64,000 nt of DNA, from assembly GCA_029561455.1 (NCBI GenBank), contig JAKQIY010000068.1, positions 476,591 through 540,590 of the forward strand. Reading direction: 5' to 3'. A model generated the notes under the pieces. The model was given only the letters and a program-made list of their open reading frames with translations, had not been told where the DNA came from and made no database searches. The translations under genes and the position numbers were made by a program. This document shows, piece by piece, positions 27,950-36,400 of this stretch. Source of the DNA: a bacterium. GTDB taxonomy: Bacteria > Zhuqueibacterota > Zhuqueibacteria > Residuimicrobiales > Krinioviventaceae. The first letter of the stretch is position 1; every line of letters begins with the position of its first letter.

Positions 27950-28798
27950 ATGAAACCGCTCGTTAAATTTGCCGCCTGGCTGGACCGGAAAACATTCTTT
28001 TCTTGCCGCTTATGGGAATTTAACCTGCATAACCTGACCAGGTTATTTCCCTGGTATTACCTGTTTACAGCGTTGTGCAAACATCCGCGCAAAACAGTAC
28101 GGGGTTTTGTACGTTATCAGAAACTGGTCCGTGCGTCCAATAAAAATCCTCTTTATGGAACCATTGCCTATAGTGCCCTTTTAGAGTATTTAGCAACTAC
28201 ACATCGTAATCCCGAGCGGTTTTTAATAGCGCCTGGGTTTTGCATGAAACCGTATGATGAAGAAAAAAACCAATGTCTGTGTCCCGCCGGGCATTTCAAC
28301 CACCGCTGCATTATTGCTGAACAACCCGGCATACTGGTAAAAAAGCGAGTAAACTGGCCTATACCCTGCAATTATTGCAGTATCGGCGCCCTGGTAAGGA
28401 TTGCTGCCGGAATTCAAGCGGATTTTTATATTATGACCTCGGCGATCGACATTGCCCGCGATGTTTTTCGCCCGGCATTACAGGGGCATGGCGCCAGAAC
28501 CGGATTGTTCCTGTTATGTCCTTATTCTGCCGAAGCATTTACCTTTGGGTTGGCTACAAGCGGTATATATGGCTCGCTGGTCACCTTTTGCGCCGGTGAC
28601 TGCCGCAATCACGCCGAGTTTACCAGCGCCGACATTGGTATAAAAAACAAACAAACTCATGTTGATAAACCGTTATGGGAACAGCTCATAAAGGATTTAC
28701 AGGCTCTCGGCAATGGTTCTGGCGTCGGTGCGACAAATAATAATTCTTTTTCACAGGCAGGCCATGTTTACCGTTTTGAAAACCAACCAAATGAATAG
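27950..28798 (+). CDS. Cysteine-rich protein of unknown function, possibly DUF116-like
   Basis: The ATG at 27950 with GGAGG at 27932-27936 gives 282 residues. The N-terminal half is basic and aromatic (LTRLFPWYYLFTALCKHPRK). The middle and C-terminal part carries a cysteine set: APGFCMKPYDEEKNQCLCPAGHFNHRC in parts, then CNYCSIGALVRIAAG, LLCPYSAEAFTFGL and TFCAGDCRNHAEF. Spacing of the later cysteines loosely recalls DUF116 metal- or cluster-binding proteins, but this is a weak resemblance. There is no signal peptide. The stop overlaps the start of the CrtO-like gene, so the two are probably translated together. Confidence 0.6.
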   Translation: MKPLVKFAAWLDRKTFFSCRLWEFNLHNLTRLFPWYYLFTALCKHPRKTVRGFVRYQKLVRASNKNPLYGTIAYSALLEYLATTHRNPERFLIAPGFCMKPYDEEKNQCLCPAGHFNHRCIIAEQPGILVKKRVNWPIPCNYCSIGALVRIAAGIQADFYIMTSAIDIARDVFRPALQGHGARTGLFLLCPYSAEAFTFGLATSGIYGSLVTFCAGDCRNHAEFTSADIGIKNKQTHVDKPLWEQLIKDLQALGNGSGVGATNNNSFSQAGHVYRFENQPNE

Positions 28799-29378
28799 TT
28801 CTATGAATAAATCAATCCAGATTATTAAAAGTACAATATTGATAGTTTTATATATTATTGTGTTGCGTTTATATCTTTTCAATGATTTGAATAAACACCT
28901 GCCGGGTATAATTGCCGATTCCTTCTGGCTAACCTCTATTTCTACTTTATTCATTATTTTTTTATTACGCAATACCGGTTTGAAATTACACGCCGCATAT
29001 TTTCACATTCGTAAACCGGAACTGTCCACATCGATATACAAAATTATCGGCATACCTGTTTTTAAAAAAATAATCGAAAAATCCCCGCTACCCGTATCCA
29101 CACTAAAAATGTCGCTTAATAACAGATCCCGGTCGGCTATTTTGGAATTGGAACACCAAATGCAGTATGCGGAAACGGTCCATGTCTTTGGTTTTTTGCT
29201 AGTTCTGGCGCTTACACTTGGTTTTGCCTGGCAAAGAGATGCTCGGTTCTTGTTTTGGTTTACTGTTTTTAATATCATCATGAACCTGTACCCGGTTTTA
29301 TTACAAAGGTACAATAGGAACAGGATAAGAGTAGCGCTTGAAAAAATCGCTATCAAAAAGCAAACCAGTGTAAAATAA
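28791..29378 (+). CDS. CrtO-like membrane acyltransferase (glycosyl-4,4'-diaponeurosporenoate acyltransferase family)
   Basis: From ATG 28791 the product has 195 residues (ATG 28803 is an alternative). Hydrophobic helices lie near residues 12-30, 40-58, 130-150 and 155-175. The C-terminal pattern, an acidic-His segment HQMQYAETVHVFG followed by NIIMNLYPVLLQRYNRNRI, closely follows staphylococcal CrtO, which has a similar E...H segment and an NVPIIIVQRYNRPRL end. CrtO attaches a fatty acyl group in staphyloxanthin synthesis. No other carotenoid gene is present, so the acceptor here is unknown. It overlaps the cysteine-rich gene by 8 bases. Confidence 0.68.
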   Translation: MNSSMNKSIQIIKSTILIVLYIIVLRLYLFNDLNKHLPGIIADSFWLTSISTLFIIFLLRNTGLKLHAAYFHIRKPELSTSIYKIIGIPVFKKIIEKSPLPVSTLKMSLNNRSRSAILELEHQMQYAETVHVFGFLLVLALTLGFAWQRDARFLFWFTVFNIIMNLYPVLLQRYNRNRIRVALEKIAIKKQTSVK

Positions 29379-29454
29379 TTTTTGATGTTATAAAAGAAAT
29401 GTGCAAATTGATTTTAATCATATCAACCGGCAGTACAAATAACAGGAGTGTAAC

Positions 29455-30177
29455 ATGAACAGAAGACCAAAACCGCTTTACAAGAACTTGCACAACATTT
29501 TATTCCTTTACATCATCATCTTCATTTTATTGAGCCAGGCTTGTTTGGCGCAAAACACAGCGCCGGTCGCCAATCCCGATCCGACCCGGTACGCCAAAGA
29601 TATTGAGAATTTTAAAGTCTGGGATATGAAAAACAGCTTTCCCGAACAGGCGCTGTTGTTTGCCGGCAGTTCCAGTTCAGTTATGTGGATGTCGCACGAT
29701 GCCTTTCCACAATACCCGGTTATTAACCGCGGCTTTGGCGGCTCACACATCTCGGATGTTCTTTATTATATCAATGATGTTATTATCAAATACAAACCGG
29801 CGGCGATAGTGTTTTACTGCGGCGATAACGATATTGCCGGCAAGAAAAGTCCTGTGCAGGTATTTAACGATTATTTATCCTTTGTAAAAACCATTCGCGA
29901 TAACCTGGGCGAAACGCCTATTATATACATACCAATCAAGCCAAGCGTGGCCCGCTGGGAAATGTGGCAAGAGATGGAAAAAACCAATACTCTTATTAAA
30001 AATTATGCAGAGAAAACCCCCAACCTGTATTATGTGGACACCGCCACCCCCATGCTGGGACAAGATGGCAAGCCCAACCCGGCGCTTTTACTGGAAGACG
30101 GGCTGCATTTGAATGCTGAGGGATACAAACTCTGGAACAGTATTCTGGCGCCGATGCTGGAAAAAGTGATACACTAA
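29455..30177 (+). CDS. Secreted SGNH/GDSL-family hydrolase
   Basis: A 240-residue esterase-like protein with a signal peptide at about 1-32 (ILFLYIIIFILLSQACLAQ). The four SGNH blocks are visible: LLFAGSSSSVMW with the nucleophile Ser, NRGFGGSHISD (Gly), FYCGDNDIAG (Asn), and EDGLHLNAEGY (Asp/His). A GGAG lies 8-11 bases upstream of the ATG. The family includes carbohydrate acetyl esterases and phospholipases; deacetylation of a plant glycan would fit the neighbourhood but is not shown. It stands alone, ending at a hairpin and a shared terminator. Confidence 0.88.
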   Translation: MNRRPKPLYKNLHNILFLYIIIFILLSQACLAQNTAPVANPDPTRYAKDIENFKVWDMKNSFPEQALLFAGSSSSVMWMSHDAFPQYPVINRGFGGSHISDVLYYINDVIIKYKPAAIVFYCGDNDIAGKKSPVQVFNDYLSFVKTIRDNLGETPIIYIPIKPSVARWEMWQEMEKTNTLIKNYAEKTPNLYYVDTATPMLGQDGKPNPALLLEDGLHLNAEGYKLWNSILAPMLEKVIH

Positions 30178-30185
30178 AAGTACTA

Positions 30186-30207
30186 TGCATCGCATAAAGG
30201 CGATGCA
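30186..30207 (+). repeat. Small perfect hairpin after the SGNH gene
   Basis: TGCATCGC and GCGATGCA form an 8-bp stem around ATAAAG, nine bases past the stop. It could stabilise the 3' end of the message. Confidence 0.4.
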
Positions 30208-30264
30208 CTCCGAATATAAAACTTATAAAGCCCCTTTACTTCAGCCCAGGCTTAAATATGAAAA

Positions 30265-30289
30265 GGCGGGAAAAACACCCGCCCTTTTT
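30265..30289. terminator. Bidirectional terminator between convergent genes
   Basis: GGCGGG / CCCGCC with a 7-base loop, preceded by AAAA and followed by TTTTT. It serves both the SGNH gene and, overlapping its stop codon, the minus-strand isomerase gene. Confidence 0.75.
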
Positions 30290-31140
30290 CATATAACTGC
30301 CAGCACTCCTTTAATATAGCCAATAGATTCTGCGCTGCCGGGTAGCGGGTCATCTTCATCCTTTTCATATTCCAGGGAGACATTCCCTTTATAGCCAAGC
30401 CGCAACAAGGTAGCCAGGAATTTGGGAATATCGATCACGCCGCGGCCAATTTCAACCGTCGTGCCTTCGGCTGTAGAATCGGAAACATCCTTGATATGCA
30501 CATCGAACAAGCGATCAAAGTACAATTCTGCCTGAGCTGCCGGATCGAGGCCGATGCGCTGCACATGACCGATATCGAGGCATAAACCCATACGTGGATC
30601 GCGGTTCTTTATCCGCTCATAGGCATCGGCGGGAGCGGAATAACGCTGGTCGCCCGGCCCATGATTGTGTATAGCGAGTATAATGCCGGTCTCTTTAACT
30701 TTTCCCTCGACCTGATCAAGCAGTGCATGTTCCGGCACACCGATGATCATCTTCATTCCTGCCGCTTGCGCGTAACTAAAAACGCGGTCAATTTCCTGTT
30801 CGTTTTGCATATAGACCACACCGCAGCCATACAAATCCAGTCCGGCATCGCGGGTTTTGGCGGCAGCAGCCTGAATTTCATCCACAGAGCTGTCCAGGGA
30901 AAGGTGAAAATCCTTGAAAGCAATATGTTTCAAGCCCAGCCGGTTAGTCATAGTCAAAGCATCGTCAAGAGCAAACTTGCGTAAAGTATAAGAAGCCATG
31001 CCCAAATTAAGCCGTTTGAAGCCGTCCGGTTGATAGATGTGTTTCTTTTCCGTACAAGACGTGCCGGAAATGAATAACGAACCGGCGGCGATGCCGGCGC
31101 CGCTGTTTTTAAAAAAATCCCTCCTCGACTGTAAAGACAT
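30289..31140 (-). CDS. Exported sugar phosphate isomerase/epimerase-like TIM-barrel protein
   Basis: A 283-residue xylose-isomerase-like (AP endonuclease 2 fold) protein. The start has a twin-arginine signal, SRRDFFKNSGAGIAAGSLF, and a lipobox-like SGTSC, so it is likely a membrane-anchored periplasmic protein. Barrel features include LGLKHIAFKDFHLSL, the ILAIHNHGPGD strand, MGLCLDIGHVQRIGLDP and VHIKDVS with likely metal-binding His, Asp and Glu residues, and VSLEYEKDEDDP. Periplasmic Tat versions of this family are common in FCB and Planctomycetes genomes, often beside Gfo/Idh/MocA proteins such as the one at 33.7 kb. The substrate is unknown. Confidence 0.85.
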   Translation of the reverse strand: MSLQSRRDFFKNSGAGIAAGSLFISGTSCTEKKHIYQPDGFKRLNLGMASYTLRKFALDDALTMTNRLGLKHIAFKDFHLSLDSSVDEIQAAAAKTRDAGLDLYGCGVVYMQNEQEIDRVFSYAQAAGMKMIIGVPEHALLDQVEGKVKETGIILAIHNHGPGDQRYSAPADAYERIKNRDPRMGLCLDIGHVQRIGLDPAAQAELYFDRLFDVHIKDVSDSTAEGTTVEIGRGVIDIPKFLATLLRLGYKGNVSLEYEKDEDDPLPGSAESIGYIKGVLAVI

Positions 31141-31456
31141 AAATTTTCCTCCAAATAATTCAAATTATTCTGATAAAAAGAAATTACCGCCCTGTATATT
31201 AAAAATCAACAGAAAAATACCGGAAAACGAAAAGTAACATGCAGAGCTGTCGATATTATTAAGAACAATAGTGTATAAATATATTAAAAACAGTAATTAA
31301 TAAAATTCCATCCACTGATAATGAAAAAATAATTTTACTTGAATTAAACCGGATTTTTTCTCATAATAATAACATAATCATATAAACGGTTTTGCACAAC
31401 ACTAAACCGATGCCAAGCGGTATTTAAACGCGGTTGAAATAAAAAAGGGAGTTGCA
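31141..31456. other. Divergent intergenic region
   Basis: A 316-base AT-rich gap between divergent genes. A possible plus-strand promoter (TTGAAT, 17 bases, CATAAT at about 31339-31367) precedes the CE15 gene; it is weak. No gene was seen. Confidence 0.3.
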
Positions 31457-32752
31457 ATGAAACCTAAACTCTTGTACATGTTCTTTTTGGCAATGCTGTT
31501 GACAATAATTGTTAGCGGTGATCAAATAATAGCCCAGCCAGAAGGGTTTAATTATGATGAAGCGCAAGTGCCGGTCTATACCCTGCCTGAATTATTGCAA
31601 TGTACGGATGGGACTCTAGTTACAGATGCCCGGATCTGGATAAAAAAACGTCGCCCGGAAATTCTGCGGTTATTTACAGAACAGGTTTATGGCAAGGCGC
31701 CGGGAAAACCGAAAAACATGAAATTTTTGGTAATCTCTACCGATAAAAACGCCCTGGGTGGGGCGGCGACTCGTAAAGAAGTAAAAGTATTATTCACCGG
31801 CGATCCGGCAGGATCGAATATGACTATCTTGCTTTACATACCCAACCATAAAAAAGGCAAAGTACCGGCGTTTGTTGGTTTGAACTTTGATGGGAATCAA
31901 ACAATCTGCGAAGATCCGGGAATCACTATAACTGACCAATGGGTGGCCAACGATGAAGAATTGGGCATTACCGAAAACCGGGCAACAGAAAAAACCCGCG
32001 GTACTGCTGCCAGCCGCTGGCCGGTGCAGCGTATAATTGAACGCGGATATGCTGTGGCTACTATCTATTATGGTGATATTGATCCTGACTTTGACGATGG
32101 TTTCAAAAATGGCGTCCATCCCCTGTTTTACAAACCGGGACAAACCACCCCGGCCGCGGATGAATGGGGTTCCATAGCCGCCTGGGCCTGGGGACTGAGC
32201 CGGGCCATGGATTACCTGGAAAAAGATAAAGATATTGATAAAAAGCATGTCGCTGTGCTGGGACATTCCCGGCTCGGAAAAACGGCGCTTTGGGCAGGTG
32301 CAACCGACCAGCGTTTTGCAATGGTGATATCCAACAATTCCGGCTGCGGCGGCGCCGCTATATCCAGAAGGCAGTTCGGCGAAACCGTAAAACGCATTAA
32401 TACCCATTTTCCCCACTGGTTTTGTGATAATTTTAATGCTTATAATGATAACGAAAGTGCCCTTCCGGTTGATCAACACATGCTTATAGCCCTGGTAGCG
32501 CCGCGTCCTGTTTATATAGCCAGCGCTGAAAATGACCTGTGGGCAGACCCCAGGGGCGAATTTCTGGCAGCAAAATTTGCCAGCCCGGTGTATGAATTAC
32601 TGGGCGCAGAAAAATTTTCGCTGCAGGATATGCCGGGCCTGAATCAGCCAGCCATAGGCACAATCAGTTACCATATACGTACCGGTAAACATGATATAAC
32701 TCTTTATGATTGGGAGCGCTACATGGATGCCGCCGACCGGTTCTTTAAATAA
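31457..32752 (+). CDS. Secreted CE15 glucuronoyl esterase-like protein
   Basis: A 431-residue alpha/beta hydrolase. Glucuronoyl esterases cut ester links between lignin and the 4-O-methylglucuronate side chains of xylan. It has a signal peptide at about 1-28 (cleavage near IIAQP). The nucleophile elbow is GHS271RLGK, the bacterial CE15 form, followed by [29 protein letters not shown] in parts (NNSGCGGAA). [37 protein letters not shown] and the catalytic-type His in [12 protein letters not shown] complete the family pattern. GGGAG upstream of the ATG is a good ribosome binding site. It is monocistronic but functionally matches the xylan enzymes at 56-59 kb. Confidence 0.9.
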   Translation: MKPKLLYMFFLAMLLTIIVSGDQIIAQPEGFNYDEAQVPVYTLPELLQCTDGTLVTDARIWIKKRRPEILRLFTEQVYGKAPGKPKNMKFLVISTDKNALGGAATRKEVKVLFTGDPAGSNMTILLYIPNHKKGKVPAFVGLNFDGNQTICEDPGITITDQWVANDEELGITENRATEKTRGTAASRWPVQRIIERGYAVATIYYGDIDPDFDDGFKNGVHPLFYKPGQTTPAADEWGSIAAWAWGLSRAMDYLEKDKDIDKKHVAVLGHSRLGKTALWAGATDQRFAMVISNNSGCGGAAISRRQFGETVKRINTHFPHWFCDNFNAYNDNESALPVDQHMLIALVAPRPVYIASAENDLWADPRGEFLAAKFASPVYELLGAEKFSLQDMPGLNQPAIGTISYHIRTGKHDITLYDWERYMDAADRFFK

Positions 32753-32763
32753 GCAAAATTTTA

Positions 32764-32798
32764 CAAACCCGGAATTGACATTTCCAGTTCCGGGTTTG
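32764..32798 (+). terminator. Hairpin terminator of the CE15 gene
   Basis: A perfect 11-bp stem (CAAACCCGGAA / TTCCGGGTTTG) with a 13-base loop, eleven bases past the stop. The following tract is only moderately T-rich. Confidence 0.65.
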
Positions 32799-33063
32799 CA
32801 AATCTATAAATCTGTAAAAAGCATAATTGGAACAGATATTCCTGTTTCAATCGTCCTACAGTTATATATTGCTGCAAATTTGATTATACAAATCAAATAA
32901 TTACAATAAATTATATTCGTGCATGTTTTTTGTAAAAAAGAGATTTTGATCAAAAAAACAGTTGCAAATAATAAATATTATGCTAATTTAAACACCAATT
33001 TAATTGTCCCTGGATTATCACAGGGTAAAAAATTATATTAAAAAGCAAAGGAGTTTTAATGTC

Positions 33064-33432
33064 ATGTTATCCATCCGAGTAAATGGCCCTAAAGGCAAGA
33101 GTGTTTTTGCCGAAAAACAATATCAAAAAGGAGATTTGATAGAGAAATCTCCAATTATTGTTATTCCTTCAAGTCAATGGCCATATATCGAAAAGACCGA
33201 AATCTTTAATTACTGTTACGATTGGGCGGATAATAACTCGGCGGTTGGATTGGGATATGTATCTTTGTACAATCATTCTTATCACCCCAATGCCGCTTAC
33301 AAGAAAAATTTCCAGGATCAACTCATAGAAATATACGCCATTAATGATATTAAACCGGATGAAGAAATTACGGTAAATTATAATGGCAATCCTGAAGATA
33401 AAGGGGAAATGTGGTTTAACGTTGTGGATTAG
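33064..33432 (+). CDS. Small SET-domain protein
   Basis: The ATG at 33064 is chosen for its AAGGAG (33048-33053); a longer frame opens at 33004 without such a site. The 122-residue product is a compact SET fold: KGKSVFAEKQYQKGDLIEKSP at the start (in parts GKSVFAEKQ, KGDLIEKSP), SLYNHSYHPNA (the NHS motif that contacts S-adenosylmethionine), and DEEITVNYNG near the end. SET proteins are usually lysine methyltransferases. Stand-alone bacterial forms exist with mostly unknown targets. No pre-SET or post-SET cysteines are present. Confidence 0.85.
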   Translation: MLSIRVNGPKGKSVFAEKQYQKGDLIEKSPIIVIPSSQWPYIEKTEIFNYCYDWADNNSAVGLGYVSLYNHSYHPNAAYKKNFQDQLIEIYAINDIKPDEEITVNYNGNPEDKGEMWFNVVD

Positions 33433-33527
33433 AACCGGGCATAAAATTCGTACCTGCAAAACTTTCTTCCAAATATATAATTTAACATGACAGATTTAAA
33501 AATCTGCATTGGGATAAATATGTTTCC

Positions 33528-33568
33528 TTCCCGCCGTTAATAAATATTATAGTTTAAAACGGCGGGAA
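33528..33568 (+). terminator. Hairpin terminator after the SET gene
   Basis: A perfect 11-bp stem (TTCCCGCCGTT / AACGGCGGGAA) with a 19-base AT-rich loop, followed by a T-rich stretch around 33573-33588. It lies about 95 bases past the stop. Confidence 0.55.
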
Positions 33569-33728
33569 TAAAATTGTTTTGTTTTTTAAAAAAAATCCCT
33601 AAGTTGTAAAATCCTACTGAACAGAGTTGAAAAAACAACAATACATATTCAACACACAAACAGCTTTTTCATTGATGTAAATTTATGAAACAGAATAAAA
33701 TTGCAGATAAACGACGGAAGGAGAAGTA

Positions 33729-35201
33729 ATGCAAAAGATAGCCAGAAGAGATTTTATCAAATATTCCATTATAACAGGCTCGGCAGCATTAATTGGCGGA
33801 CGAAAATTTACCGCAGCTTCCTATTCCCAGGTACCCGGCGCCAATGATCAGATTAGAATAGCAATTGTCGGTTTTAACAGCAAGGGAAAACAACATATTG
33901 AAGAATTCTATAAAGTTCCTGGCGTTAAAATAGTCGCCCTGTGTGATGTTGATAAGGACATCCTCGAACGTGAAGCAGCGTTATTCAGAGCACGTGGTGA
34001 AACCGTAACTATGTGTCAGGATGTTCGTAAAATACTTGATGACAAGAATATTGATGCGCTGGTAATTGCTACTCCGAATCACTGGCATTCATTGCTCGGT
34101 ATATGGGCATGCCAGGCAGGCAAAGATGTATATGTGGAAAAACCGGTTTCGCATAATGTGTGGGAAGGCCGGCAACTGGTGAATGCAGCGCGCAAGTATA
34201 ACCGCATTGTCCAATCCGGTACTCAAAACCGTTCCGATACGGGTTTACGGGAAGCAATGGCCTATATTAAAGAAGGGAACCTGGGTAAAATACAATGGGC
34301 TTATGGGCTATGGTACAAACAACGGTTCGGCATTGGCATGGTTACAACCCCGCAAATCCCGCCGGCCAATATTGATTTCAATTTATGGACCGGGCCGGCG
34401 GAAATGAAACCCCTGATGAGGAAAAATGTTCATTACGACTGGCACTGGTTCTGGAATACCGGTAACGGCGATCTGGCCAACACCGGCGTCCACCAGATTG
34501 ATGATTGCCGGTTCATGCTGGGCGATCCCGGATACCCCAAACGGGTAATGTCATTCGGCAGTCGCTTCGCCTTTGATGATAATGCAGAAACACCCAATAC
34601 GCACCTGGCAGTATTTGAATTTGCATCGGCGCCGCCAATTATCATCGAGATCCGTAATTTGCCTATGAAAAAAGGCATGACCACAATGGATCATTTCCGC
34701 GGGGTGCGGGATGGCGGCAACATTATCCAGTGCGAGAACGGCTATTTTGCCGGCGGTCGCGGCGGCGGCTGGATTTATGATAATGACAATAAAAAAATAA
34801 TACAATTCCCGGGCGACGGCGGCGGCAGTCATGGCGCTAACTTTATCGATGCGGTACGCAGCCGCAAAAGCAGCGAGCTGCACTCGGAGATTATACAGGG
34901 ACATATTTCCAGCGCCTATTGCCATTTTGCTAATATTTCATGGCGGCTTGGTGAACAACGATCACCGGAGGCAATAAAAGAACAACTCTCCGGCAACCAG
35001 GTTGCGCTTGATGGTTTTGAACGGGTGTTGGGACATTTAACCGCCAACGAAATTGACCTGCAAAAAACCCCAATAACCTGCGGCCCCTGGCTGGAGATCG
35101 ATGCCGAAAAAGAAAAGGTTAAAGGGAAACTTGCCCGGCAAGCCAATAAACAGCTGTCCCGGAAATATCGCAAACCTTTTGTCGTGCCCAAAAAAGTTTG
35201 A
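33729..35201 (+). CDS. Exported Gfo/Idh/MocA-family oxidoreductase
   Basis: A 490-residue NAD(P)-type oxidoreductase with a twin-arginine signal (RRDFIKYSIITGSAAL). The Rossmann domain reads IRIAIVGFNSKGKQH at about 42, with Asn-Ser replacing part of the usual GxGxxG, then LCDVDKD, IDALVIATPNHWHSL and the EKPVSHNVWEG motif with the catalytic Lys. The C-terminal beta-sheet domain has GNGDLANTGVHQIDDCRFMLG in parts (ANTGVHQID). GGAAGGAG precedes the ATG. Tat-exported members carry their cofactor, so the protein probably transforms a sugar in the periplasm. Substrate unknown; monocistronic. Confidence 0.92.
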   Translation: MQKIARRDFIKYSIITGSAALIGGRKFTAASYSQVPGANDQIRIAIVGFNSKGKQHIEEFYKVPGVKIVALCDVDKDILEREAALFRARGETVTMCQDVRKILDDKNIDALVIATPNHWHSLLGIWACQAGKDVYVEKPVSHNVWEGRQLVNAARKYNRIVQSGTQNRSDTGLREAMAYIKEGNLGKIQWAYGLWYKQRFGIGMVTTPQIPPANIDFNLWTGPAEMKPLMRKNVHYDWHWFWNTGNGDLANTGVHQIDDCRFMLGDPGYPKRVMSFGSRFAFDDNAETPNTHLAVFEFASAPPIIIEIRNLPMKKGMTTMDHFRGVRDGGNIIQCENGYFAGGRGGGWIYDNDNKKIIQFPGDGGGSHGANFIDAVRSRKSSELHSEIIQGHISSAYCHFANISWRLGEQRSPEAIKEQLSGNQVALDGFERVLGHLTANEIDLQKTPITCGPWLEIDAEKEKVKGKLARQANKQLSRKYRKPFVVPKKV

Positions 35202-35211
35202 TAGTATTGTC

Positions 35212-35258
35212 TACCGGCCGGATTGCTTTTTAGATAACAATACCGGCCGGTATTTTTT
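35212..35258 (+). terminator. Rho-independent terminator of the oxidoreductase gene
   Basis: TACCGGCCGG (35212-35221) pairs with CCGGCCGGTA (35243-35252) and is followed by TTTTTT. The right arm is itself palindromic. Confidence 0.75.
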
Positions 35259-35491
35259 CGTTAACGCCCAAATCAATCACATAAACAATACAAAATTCTG
35301 CCAATTGCTATCCAAAATCTTTTTTTTGTATTTATACCCATCATATCCAATGTTTAACCGGCAGCATTTATTTTTATCTCAAATGAAAAATCGTTATTAT
35401 GTATAGTTTTTAAAGTGGTAGTTTTGTAAATTAACACCCATAAAATTAATAAATTTTAATCACCCACTTTAAACCGGAAAGAACCTGGTCA

Positions 35492-36220
35492 TTGAAAATA
35501 AAAAAACTGGAAAAATATGCTAAAAAGTGGGGGGCAGATTTTTTTGGTATTGCGGACTTGAAACCGGCCCAACCGGATATTATAGCACAGGGCGGCGCAA
35601 TGGTCGCCGATTATCCCTATGCTATCTCTATGGGTATATCCTTAATGGACTCGATTGTCGATGAATTGCCAAAACGTGAGCAGCGCGCTGTTGCGGTTAG
35701 TTACAAGCACCATAGCTATGATATTATTAATATTCGCCTGGATATTTTAGCCTCGCAAATGAGCAGTCTATTACAAAATAAAGGTTTTCGCGCCCTGCCA
35801 ATCCCCGCTTCAAAGCGTGTTGATGATGAAAAGATTTGCGCTGTGTTCTCACACAAAATGGCCGCACATCTGGCCGGATTAGGCTGGATCGGGAAAAGCT
35901 GCCTGCTGATCACTCCGCAGCGTGGACCGCGTGTGCGCTGGATAACAGTACTGACCGATGCGCCGCTGCAAGCCACCGGCAGTCCTAGCAAACAACATTG
36001 CGGAAATTGCCGGCAGTGCGTTGATATATGCCCGGTGGGAGCCTTTACGGGAGAACCGTTCCGCGCAAGCGATAGCAGGGAAATACGCTATGACGCGGCA
36101 AAATGTCATAATTACCATGAAACTCTGAAACGGAAAAATGACTGGGCAGTTTGTGGATTATGCTTGTATGTATGTCCTTATGGCAGAAAAAACAGCCTCA
36201 AGCAGCACAAGTTACAATAA
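35492..36220 (+). CDS. 4Fe-4S protein related to epoxyqueuosine reductase
   Basis: A 242-residue cytoplasmic protein. The TTG start is supported by GGAAAG about 11 bases upstream. Residues 1-150 resemble the QueG N-terminal region ([53 protein letters not shown] in parts). The C-terminus carries two clusters: [16 protein letters not shown] and CHNY...[11 protein letters not shown]. QueG is about 350-390 residues with a C-terminal HEAT-like part; this protein lacks that, so it belongs to the shorter QueG-like group with unknown substrates. It stands alone. Confidence 0.85.
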   Translation: MKIKKLEKYAKKWGADFFGIADLKPAQPDIIAQGGAMVADYPYAISMGISLMDSIVDELPKREQRAVAVSYKHHSYDIINIRLDILASQMSSLLQNKGFRALPIPASKRVDDEKICAVFSHKMAAHLAGLGWIGKSCLLITPQRGPRVRWITVLTDAPLQATGSPSKQHCGNCRQCVDICPVGAFTGEPFRASDSREIRYDAAKCHNYHETLKRKNDWAVCGLCLYVCPYGRKNSLKQHKLQ

Positions 36221-36400
36221 TTATTATCCATACCGGGCGATTATTCACCGCCTGGTGGAACAAAACCTCAGCGGATACGTTTGAGGGTGTAACTATTGAA
36301 CACCAGTTTATAAAATAATTGTTCCGGTTGTAAACCAAAACATAATTTCAGCGACAACGCAGTTCCAATTTTTGCATATATACGACCACAGGAGTCCAGT

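Noticed and set aside
31790..32479. 229-codon minus-strand open frame antisense to CE15
   Set aside because: It is a shadow of the CE15 coding frame, with no ribosome binding site or recognisable product.
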